Source: Chloroflexota bacterium | GTDB taxonomy: Bacteria > Chloroflexota > Anaerolineae > 4572-78 | Assembly (NCBI GenBank): GCA_024278725.1 | Contig: JAJRSQ010000215.1 | Coordinates: 1-11,503, forward strand | Direction: 5' to 3' | Length of the DNA stretch: 11,503 nt | The notes under the pieces: model-generated | Told to the model about the DNA's origin: nothing | What the model saw: the letters and a program-made list of their open reading frames with translations, nothing else | Databases searched by the model: none | In this document: piece by piece, positions 6,271-11,503 of the stretch | How positions within the stretch are numbered: the first letter of the stretch is position 1 | Layout: each line of letters begins with the position of its first letter | Made by a program: the position numbers and the translations under genes

Positions 6271-8016
6271 TTAGTGCCTGCCAAATTCCCGCGCCAACCG
6301 GTATGCCGACATATGAATCATCGTGGGGCGTCCGTGCGGACACGTGCGCGGATTTTGGCTTTGCTCCAGCAACCGGATCAATGCCAGCATTTCTTCCGTC
6401 GAAAGCGTCTGCCCCCCTTTAATGGCGGCGCGTTTGCACACAATCAACGCAATCCGCTCGTGCGTTTCCTTCGCCAGCGGCACCGCCCCTTCCGCCATTT
6501 CGCCCACAATATCCAAAAAAGCGGCGGTCGGGTCCGCTTTCGCCAGAATTTCGGGCACGGCAAGCAGCCGATAGCTCGTCCCGCCGAACGGCTCCAGCGA
6601 AAAACCCACCGCATTCAGCGCCGCCAGCTCCGCCGCCACAATTGCCGCCTGACCGGGCGTCAGTTCCAGCAATTCCGGCGAAAGAAGCTGTTGGCGCGCC
6701 ACGGCGGCAGTGGCATGTTGCGCCATCATTTTTTCATACAAAATCCGCTCGTGCGCCGCGTGCTGGTCAATCAAATACAGCCCGTCCGGTCCCTCAGTGA
6801 TGATGTACATTTGTTGGATTTGTCCCACCACGCGCAATGGCGGCAGGCTATTCTCCGCATCATTTATGGGGAAGGGATCATCCGTGGGCAATGTGCGCTG
6901 CATCTCAAACCCAAACCGGCTTGCTCGCGCACCACTGCCGAGGGAGGCAAAAGGCTCGCCGGCGTGGTTTCCCTGCCACCCCGACTCGCTCCCGTTCCCG
7001 ACGGTCTTCGCCGCGCGCACCATCGGCGCGTCCGCCAGCACCGCCGCACGCACCGGGCGCTGCACCGCCGAAAAAACCGCGCCGGGCTGCCGAAACTTCA
7101 CCTCCGCTTTGGTGGGATGCACATTCACATCCACCTCTTCCGGCGGAAGCGAAATGTTCAGCACCGCCACCGGATGCCGTCCGATGGGCAGAAAAGTATG
7201 ATACGCCTGCGCCACCGCATGCGCCAGCGAGCGGTCTTGAATCGACCGGCGGTTCACAAAAAAGATGAGCTGGTCGCGCTGTCCCCGATGCAGTGCGGGC
7301 GTGCCCACATAACCGTCCACCGCAATCCCCGTGTCCGATTCAGCATGCACGGGAACCATCTGCCGCGCGGTATCAAGCTTCCACACGGACACCAGCACAT
7401 CGAACATTTCGCCACTGCCATCGGTTTGAAAGACCTGTCGCCCGTTGCTGTGCAGCGCGAAACGGATTTCGGGATACGCCATCGCGTAATGGCTCACAAT
7501 ACGAAAGATATGTCCCGTCTCCGTGGCGTCCGCCTTCAGGAATTTCAACCGCGCCGGCACATTGAAAAAGAGGTTGTCCACCGTGATGACCGTTCCGGCG
7601 GGCGCGCCCACCGGCGAAAGCGATTGCTGCACGCCCCCCTCAACGCGGATTTGCGTGCCGCCGGTGCAATCGGCGGGGCGGGTGGTCATGGTCAATTGCG
7701 ATACCGCCGCAATGGAAGCGAGCGCCTCGCCGCGAAAACCGAGGGTGCGCACTTGAAACAATTCTTCAATCGTGGAAAGTTTACTGGTGGCGTGGCGGCG
7801 GAACGCCAGCGGCACATCATCGGCGGGGATGCCGGCACCGTCATCAGCAACTTTGATGCGTTGTTTGCCACCCTTGCTGATTTCCACGCGAATGGTGGTG
7901 GCATGGGCATCAATAGCGTTTTCAATTAATTCTTTCACCACCGATGCGGGGCGCTCGACAACTTCGCCCGCAGCAATTTTATCGGCGACGGTTTGCGGCA
8001 AAATTTTAATGGACAC
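6271..8016 (-). CDS. mutL: DNA mismatch repair protein MutL (endonuclease type)
   Basis: MutL couples MutS mismatch recognition to strand incision and removal. The 581-aa protein has the N-terminal GHKL ATPase: AAGEVVERP (15-23), KELIENAIDAHA (28-39, with E29 and N33 as in E. coli MutL), DDGAGI (58-63), RHATSKL (74-80) and GFRGEALASI (93-102). A variable linker (about 320-390) follows, then a C-terminal nuclease domain with DQHAAHERILYE (417-428, the DQHAx2Ex4E metal site), VCKRAAIKGG (526-535) and CPHGRPT (559-565). It therefore belongs to the MutH-independent nicking type. I place the start at GTG 8016: AGGA is 6 nt upstream (8026-8023) and residue numbering then matches E. coli MutL. The upstream TTG at 8043 lacks a ribosome site. 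mutS is not in the window. Confidence 0.95.
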   Translation of the reverse strand: MSIKILPQTVADKIAAGEVVERPASVVKELIENAIDAHATTIRVEISKGGKQRIKVADDGAGIPADDVPLAFRRHATSKLSTIEELFQVRTLGFRGEALASIAAVSQLTMTTRPADCTGGTQIRVEGGVQQSLSPVGAPAGTVITVDNLFFNVPARLKFLKADATETGHIFRIVSHYAMAYPEIRFALHSNGRQVFQTDGSGEMFDVLVSVWKLDTARQMVPVHAESDTGIAVDGYVGTPALHRGQRDQLIFFVNRRSIQDRSLAHAVAQAYHTFLPIGRHPVAVLNISLPPEEVDVNVHPTKAEVKFRQPGAVFSAVQRPVRAAVLADAPMVRAAKTVGNGSESGWQGNHAGEPFASLGSGARASRFGFEMQRTLPTDDPFPINDAENSLPPLRVVGQIQQMYIITEGPDGLYLIDQHAAHERILYEKMMAQHATAAVARQQLLSPELLELTPGQAAIVAAELAALNAVGFSLEPFGGTSYRLLAVPEILAKADPTAAFLDIVGEMAEGAVPLAKETHERIALIVCKRAAIKGGQTLSTEEMLALIRLLEQSQNPRTCPHGRPTMIHMSAYRLAREFGRH

Positions 8017-8037
8017 GGATAATCCTACAATTGAATT

Positions 8038-8051
8038 GCGCAACGTTGCGC
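8038..8051. promoter_or_regulatory. 14-bp palindrome in the mutL leader
   Basis: GCGCAAC (8038-8044) is followed by its exact reverse complement GTTGCGC (8045-8051). It lies between the predicted transcription start (near 8056) and the mutL Shine-Dalgarno (8026-8023). It could be a dimeric repressor operator or an RNA hairpin near the ribosome site; no regulator is identified. Confidence 0.4.
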
Positions 8052-8062
8052 CGGTGCAGGTT

Positions 8063-8091
8063 ATGATAATTCAAGGTTGGAAAAATGCCAA
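8063..8091 (-). promoter_or_regulatory. Probable mutL promoter
   Basis: On the minus strand TTGGCA (8091-8086) and TATCAT (8068-8063) are 17 bp apart, each one mismatch from consensus. They lie downstream of the ccdA terminator and upstream of the mutL GTG, giving a leader of about 40 nt that includes the 8038-8051 palindrome. Confidence 0.65.
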
Positions 8092-8109
8092 AAACCGCCA
8101 AAGCGGGAA

Positions 8110-8144
8110 TAAAAAAACACCCGGAACGATGTGTTCCGGGTGTT
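8110..8144 (-). terminator. Rho-independent terminator after ccdA
   Basis: On the minus strand AACACCCGGAAC (8144-8133) pairs perfectly with GTTCCGGGTGTT (8127-8116) over a 5-nt loop, followed by a T-run (down to 8111). The hairpin begins 19 nt after the ccdA stop and separates ccdA from mutL. Confidence 0.92.
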
Positions 8145-8162
8145 CGGAGCCAATATTGGTAA

Positions 8163-8957
8163 TTACAATCGTTCAATCAACCATTCCGGGGCAAAACTGC
8201 TGAAAGTGGAGTTGAAGAGCGCGGTGAATTGGTCGGTGACCAGCAGCACCCCCACAACCACCAGGAAGATTGCGCTGACCACTTCAATCACATGCGCGTG
8301 CCGGTTCAGTTGCCGCAGGAAGCCGGTCGCCGAAGTGAGCAGCAGTGCCGTCAGCAGGAACGGGATAGCCAAGCCCATCGAATAGACAAAGAGCATCAGA
8401 ATGGCTTGTCCAAAGTCCTGCCCGCTCGCGGCGATGGTCAGGATTGCGCCCAACAACGGACCGATGCAGGGCGTCCATCCGGCGGCAAAGGTCATCCCCA
8501 CAAACACCGAACGGGAGTAGCTGGGGCTTTGCCCCACATCCGCCTGCATGCGGCGTTCCGGCAGAATGAGCATATCCAGCTTATAATTGAGCGTGCTGAC
8601 GGGTTCACCGATTTTATTTGCCAAATAACGGAAAACGCCGCCCATATGCAACCCGAATAAAATGAGGAATGCGCCGCCGACCTTCACCAGAATGCTGGAG
8701 AATGTGCCGCGCAAGAAGGTTCCCAGCAAGCCGAAGGGTGCGCCGAAGACCACCACGAAGACCAGCGTGAAACCGACGATGAACATCAATGCGTGCCCAA
8801 AGACCACTCGGCGATTCACGCTGTCATCTTCACTCCCCACCGTGGAGCCGGTTAAATAGCCCAAATATACGGGAACCAACGGCAAGACACACGGGGAGAT
8901 GAATGAAAGAAATCCGGCGGCAAACGCCAAAGTAATGGTAATATTTTCGGGAGGCAT
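8163..8957 (-). CDS. ccdA: CcdA-like membrane thiol electron carrier
   Basis: CcdA-family proteins, related to the DsbD membrane domain, carry reducing equivalents from cytoplasmic thioredoxin across the membrane to extracytoplasmic thiol proteins, including those keeping apocytochrome c haem-binding cysteines reduced. This 264-aa protein has the two characteristic membrane cysteines, C23 in FISPCVLPLVPVYLGYL and C164 in AAGWTPCIGPLLGAIL. About six transmembrane segments are visible (roughly 5-33, 55-78, 88-108, 150-175, 185-208, 222-242). AAGGA lies 8 nt before the ATG. It is co-directional with the DUF411 gene (188 bp upstream) and the ccm genes, and ends at a strong terminator. A weak promoter candidate (TATACT, minus strand 9010-9005) lies upstream without a good -35 box. 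It could be called a generic cytochrome c biogenesis transmembrane protein. Confidence 0.92.
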   Translation of the reverse strand: MPPENITITLAFAAGFLSFISPCVLPLVPVYLGYLTGSTVGSEDDSVNRRVVFGHALMFIVGFTLVFVVVFGAPFGLLGTFLRGTFSSILVKVGGAFLILFGLHMGGVFRYLANKIGEPVSTLNYKLDMLILPERRMQADVGQSPSYSRSVFVGMTFAAGWTPCIGPLLGAILTIAASGQDFGQAILMLFVYSMGLAIPFLLTALLLTSATGFLRQLNRHAHVIEVVSAIFLVVVGVLLVTDQFTALFNSTFSSFAPEWLIERL

Positions 8958-9145
8958 ATATTTTTCCTTATTTACAGAGTTTACATGTCCGACGATACTT
9001 TTTCAGTATACCGTCATTTCTGTGCGGCATCTGTAATGCGCCATACGTTTTCAACGGGCAGGCACACGACGGATGCAATCACAATTGACAAATTTTCGAC
9101 GTTTCAAACAATGGCAAATATACTAACTTCTCCGGCTCCCTGCTG

Positions 9146-9625
9146 CTACGGGTAACTGCTGAATATTTCGGTTTTGCCGGCGCGGTCGAAAGCAATCACA
9201 TTATATGCTTGCGGTTCAACGCCCTCAATTGTCATACCGGGTGACCCGACCGGCATACCGGGTACAGCCAAGCCGATTATATCATCAGGTCGTTCAGTTA
9301 ACAATCGCGCGACATCAGCTGCCGGAACATGTCCCTCAAGAATGTAGCCATCAACGATGACCGTGTGGCAAGAGTAGAGTTTCGATGGAACGTTGAAACG
9401 GGTTTTCACGGTTGCCATATTTTCCACATTCTTAACCTCAACCGTGTATCCGTTCTGCTCCATATACGAAATCCATCCCCCGCAACAGCCTCACGTCGGT
9501 GACCGATAAACGGTCAAATTCTGTGACGATTTGACTTGCGCCGGCGGTTGGGTTGCAACCTGACCGGTACATGCCACCGACATCAGTAATATAAAGATAC
9601 CGGAAAACAAAACGTTTTTTATCAT
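9146..9625 (-). CDS. DUF411-family lipoprotein-like protein with in-frame UGA at the motif Cys (candidate selenoprotein)
   Basis: The ATG at 9625 has an ideal AAGGAG five nt upstream. The first 19 residues (MIKNVLFSGIFILLMSVAC) look like a signal peptide ending in a lipobox-like S-V-A-C, followed by a Q/P-rich linker and NLTVYRSPT. Codon 45 is TGA (9493-9491), then GCCGGWISYMEQNGYTVEV and the rest to TAG (9148-9146): 159 codons if UGA is decoded. DUF411 proteins (small, often copper-linked, biochemically obscure) carry S-P-T-C-G-C-C-x-x-W, so UGA replaces exactly the first Cys. The downstream motifs SCHTVIVDGYILEGHVPA and GLAVPGMPVGSPGM are intact. No other stop or frameshift occurs. Either UGA is read as selenocysteine or the gene carries a fresh nonsense mutation; a protein starting at Met 9463 would lack the Cys motif. 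ccdA follows 188 bp downstream. Confidence 0.75.
9460..9488 (-). promoter_or_regulatory. Weak candidate bacterial SECIS hairpin after the UGA
   Basis: Directly downstream of the UGA, RNA positions equivalent to 9488-9479 (CUGUUGCGGG) can pair with 9470-9460 (UUCGUAUAUGG) with one bulged U. The loop is GGAUGGAU (9478-9471). Many pairs are G-U, so the stem is not strong. An apical loop starting with G and close to the UGA fits the loose bacterial SECIS pattern. An alternative pairing (CUGUU with AGCAG, 9488-9484 with 9459-9455) competes. This was drawn by eye without energies. Confidence 0.3.
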
Positions 9626-9972
9626 GGTTTCTCCTTGCAGATAAATTGCTTAAACTTCAAACTACCGCAAATGTATTGGCTCCTCAGGATTGAAGGGGTT
9701 GAACGAAACGTGTGACAATTTTGGCTCAATCAGAATCCGGGGGGAATTTATACAATGTCATTGCAAGGCACGTTTTCTGCGCCGACCTGTGCCCCGGCGG
9801 GGGTAAGCAATCGCTGTGAACGTTAGCGGAGATTGCTTCGCTTCGCTCGCAATGACAGACCCCTGAATTCCCAAAGAACCTCAGTTTTTTTTGCCACAAC
9901 CCTCTGAAATCCCAAAAAATCAATGCGTTTTCTGTAAAGACAAACCGTATTCTCCAAACTTCGGCTGATGAT
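9626..9972. other. Spacer between the ccmD-like and DUF411 genes
   Basis: No credible gene is seen in this 347-bp stretch. It holds the DUF411 Shine-Dalgarno (9631-9636), the dispersed repeat at 9756-9857, and an imperfect local duplication (CCCTGAATTCCCAAAGAA near 9861 versus CCTCTGAAATCCCAAAAAA near 9901). A small hairpin (GCTGA-atca-TCAGC, minus strand 9977-9964) overlaps the end of the ccmD-like gene and lacks a T-run. No convincing promoter for the DUF411 gene could be identified. Confidence 0.6.
9756..9857. repeat. Dispersed palindromic repeat (TGTCATTGC...GCAATGACA type)
   Basis: TGTCATTGCAAG (9756-9767) and CTCGCAATGACA (9846-9857) form a 12-bp inverted repeat with one mismatch. An inner inverted repeat, AAGCAATC (9805-9812) and GATTGCTT (9831-9838), flanks CGCT/AGCG. 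The GAGATTGCTTCGCTTCGCTCGCAATGACA-type sequence is a well-known intergenic repeat of many bacterial genomes. Its translation yields the spurious CERSEAIS peptide often mis-annotated as a protein. It is probably a non-autonomous element. Confidence 0.75.
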
Positions 9973-10125
9973 TCAGCTCTGCTGCGAATTATCGTTGATG
10001 AGTTGTTTCAGCATTGCCACTTCATTATCTAATTTTTTCTGGCGGGAGAAGATGCTGAAAATCAGCGCAAAACTCAAAATCCAGAAGGCGGCATATGCCA
10101 TCATCAAATAAATTAAATCTGCCAT
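9973..10125 (-). CDS. ccmD: Small CcmD-like membrane protein
   Basis: This 50-codon gene reads MADLIYLMMAYAAFWILSF... and then TGA at 9975-9973. It has one N-terminal transmembrane helix (about residues 4-26), a basic SRQKK stretch, and a charged amphipathic tail (31-50). That is the size and layout of CcmD, the small subunit that helps release holo-CcmE from the CcmABC haem complex. AGGAGA is 5 nt before the ATG, and the gene starts 9 bp after the ccmC stop in the same direction. CcmD proteins are poorly conserved, so the call rests on position, length and topology rather than on diagnostic residues. Confidence 0.75.
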   Translation of the reverse strand: MADLIYLMMAYAAFWILSFALIFSIFSRQKKLDNEVAMLKQLINDNSQQS

Positions 10126-10134
10126 GATAGTCTC

Positions 10135-10878
10135 CTATTGATACAGAATTTGTTGTTTGAGTGATTCAACTTCGTGTTCGGTTTTGCCCAAACGCATCCG
10201 ATGGTACAGCAGTGTGGCAAAAAATACGGTGAACGCAATCACGCAGAAGACCAGGGTGAAGGTCATGCGGTCGCTCATGTTGAAGCCGCCCTGCCCCGCA
10301 TTTGCGCTGGAACCCACCACCGCCGGGTGGATGTCCCGCCACCAGCGGATTGCCATGAAGTTGATGGGCACGGAAAGGAAGGCGATGATGCCGTACACGG
10401 ACGCGAACCGCGCGCGGCGCGCGGGGTTGTCGATGGCGGAACGGAGCATCAGATAGCCGACATACATCAGCCAGCCAATGGCGCTGATGGTGAGCCGGGG
10501 ACTCCATGTCCACCACGTGTTCCATGTCGGTTTGCCCCAGATTGAGCCGGTCACCAAGACCATCGTCATAAAAGTCAACCCGATTTCCACGCTGGAATTT
10601 GCCAAGTTGTCCCACACAAAAGTCCGTTTGAAAAGGTAGATTATCCCCGCGGCAAAGGTGACGAAAAAGGCGAAGAAGCCGACCCATGCCGAACCAACGT
10701 GAAAGTACATGATGCGCTGGGCGAGCTGCTCGGCGGGCGCTTTCAGGTTTGCCGCCGGGGGGGCGAATACGAATGCCAGATACAGCCCGGTCAGTATCAT
10801 CACCGCACTCAGAGAGTTGAGGATGATGCCCCATTTGTCACTGCCGGTTTTTGTTGTCACTGTGGTTTCTGAAACCAT
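10135..10878 (-). CDS. ccmC: Haem exporter / maturation protein CcmC
   Basis: CcmC is the integral membrane protein of cytochrome c maturation System I that presents haem to CcmE. The 247-aa protein has about six transmembrane segments. Its conserved haem-ligand histidines are present: H60 in MYFHVGSAW and H184 in RWWRDIHP. The periplasmic tryptophan-rich (WWD) region reads WGKPTWNTWWTWSPRLT (114-130); the usual Asp after the last Trp is Ser here (S126). The ATG at 10878 lies 6 bp after the ccmB stop, with GGAGG overlapping the end of ccmB, and ccmD follows 9 bp downstream, so ccmB-ccmC-ccmD form one operon. A CcsA/ResC-like protein (System II) is less likely given the ccmB neighbour and the length. 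Confidence 0.93.
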   Translation of the reverse strand: MVSETTVTTKTGSDKWGIILNSLSAVMILTGLYLAFVFAPPAANLKAPAEQLAQRIMYFHVGSAWVGFFAFFVTFAAGIIYLFKRTFVWDNLANSSVEIGLTFMTMVLVTGSIWGKPTWNTWWTWSPRLTISAIGWLMYVGYLMLRSAIDNPARRARFASVYGIIAFLSVPINFMAIRWWRDIHPAVVGSSANAGQGGFNMSDRMTFTLVFCVIAFTVFFATLLYHRMRLGKTEHEVESLKQQILYQ

Positions 10879-10884
10879 ATGCGA

Positions 10885-11503
10885 TTATTCCTCCACAATA
10901 TATTCAAACATCATGAATGATACAGCCATAAAAATCAGGTCGAATGCAATTAACAGACTCAACCAGCTTTGAACATCGGCGAGGGGGAGTTGGTCTAAAA
11001 TGCCCGCCGTAATCCGCACCGCCGAGAGCAACACCGGCACAACCACCGGGAAGAGCATAATCGGCAGCAGAACGTCGCGGGCGCGGGTGTGAATGACCAT
11101 TGCCGAGAAAAGCGTCCCCACGCCGGCAAAGCCGATGGTTCCCAGAATAATCACGCCGATGAGCGCGGGAACCACGGACAGCGGTTGATTGAAAAATACG
11201 ATGAACAGAGGGAGAATACCCACTTCAACCACGGAGATGAACAGAATGTTGCCCAGCAGTTTCCCCAAATAGATGGCGCTGCGGTCTACCGGGGCGAGCA
11301 ACAGCCCTTCCAACGAGCCACGGTCGCGCTCGGTGATGAAGCTGCGTCCCAGCCCCAGCATCCCGGCGAAGGCGATGGCAACCCACAGCACGCCGGGCGC
11401 GAGGGTGTTGGCGTTATCGGCGCGGAGGTCGAAAGCGAAGTTGAAGATAAAAATCACCAGCAACGAAAAAACCGACATCGCGCTGAGCATTTCTTTGGTG
11501 CGC
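10885..11503 (-). CDS. ccmB: Haem exporter membrane subunit CcmB (5'-truncated by window end)
   Basis: CcmB is the membrane permease partner of the CcmA ATPase in System I, used to release holo-CcmE from CcmC. The frame stays open to the window edge: codons before the first visible Met (11490) read R-T-K-E, which matches the CcmB N-terminal style, so that Met is internal and perhaps 15-20 residues are missing. About 205 residues are visible, with roughly six transmembrane helices and the conserved loop ITERDRGSLEGLLLAPVDRS, then YLGKLLGN. The stop TAA is at 10887-10885, 6 bp before ccmC. ccmA would be expected just beyond the window end; I cannot see it. Confidence 0.92.
   Translation of the reverse strand, partial: RTKEMLSAMSVFSLLVIFIFNFAFDLRADNANTLAPGVLWVAIAFAGMLGLGRSFITERDRGSLEGLLLAPVDRSAIYLGKLLGNILFISVVEVGILPLFIVFFNQPLSVVPALIGVIILGTIGFAGVGTLFSAMVIHTRARDVLLPIMLFPVVVPVLLSAVRITAGILDQLPLADVQSWLSLLIAFDLIFMAVSFMMFEYIVEE

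Noticed and set aside
6274..7929. 551-aa plus-strand frame opposite mutL
   Set aside because: It is His/Arg-rich and has no domains. It is long only because of the codon bias of the mutL gene on the other strand.
8017..8043. Upstream TTG start for mutL
   Set aside because: No ribosome site precedes it and it falls in the palindrome. The GTG at 8016 has AGGA and restores family-typical numbering.
9491..9493. TGA read as tryptophan or glycine under an alternative code
   Set aside because: TGA ends other genes here (3430-3432 and 9973-9975) and Trp is written TGG throughout, so only local recoding or mutation makes sense.
1..11503. CRISPR array, prophage, toxin-antitoxin or defence system
   Set aside because: No regularly spaced direct repeats, integrase, phage proteins or recognisable defence domains were seen on either strand.

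Overview
The window reads as a chromosomal segment of a free-living bacterium with moderately high GC. It is most likely a member of the Chloroflexota (Anaerolineae-like). I infer this from the PGI type (the form found as half of Tal-PGI fusions), the membrane-anchored receiver/MinD-like protein and general protein style. No rRNA or other decisive marker is present, so the placement is tentative. TGA is used as an ordinary stop elsewhere in the window (ends of the genes at 3432 and 9973), so the standard code applies.

Left part, plus strand: a MITE-like element with 14-bp terminal inverted repeats (3-190) lies just upstream of a near-consensus promoter. That promoter drives ssrA (tmRNA, 250-651), which ends in a textbook terminator. 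Then come galK (galactokinase) and, 17 bp later, a 492-aa protein with an N-terminal membrane anchor, a receiver domain and a CpaE/TadZ/MinD-like ATPase domain that lacks the usual P-loop lysine. A convergent gene (3448-4371, minus) encodes an unrecognised membrane-anchored protein. It has its own strong promoter, and its terminator lies inside the 3' end of the plus-strand gene.

Right part, all minus strand, in transcription order: ccmB (cut by the window end), ccmC and a small ccmD-like gene (cytochrome c maturation, haem handling); a spacer with a dispersed palindromic repeat; a DUF411-family lipoprotein-like gene interrupted by an in-frame TGA; ccdA (membrane thiol-electron carrier) with a strong terminator; mutL (mismatch repair, endonuclease type) with its own promoter; and a phosphoglucose isomerase gene.

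The main discovery candidate is the DUF411 gene at 9146-9625. Reading upstream from the visible 105-codon ORF gives a complete 159-codon gene with a strong Shine-Dalgarno, a signal peptide and the family Cys motif. The only stop in the way is a UGA exactly at the first cysteine of the S-P-T-C-G-C-C motif. This is what a selenoprotein looks like (SPT-U-GCC), although a nonsense mutation is not excluded. The neighbouring ccdA and ccm genes make an extracytoplasmic thiol/selenol redox role, possibly with copper, plausible; that part is inference.
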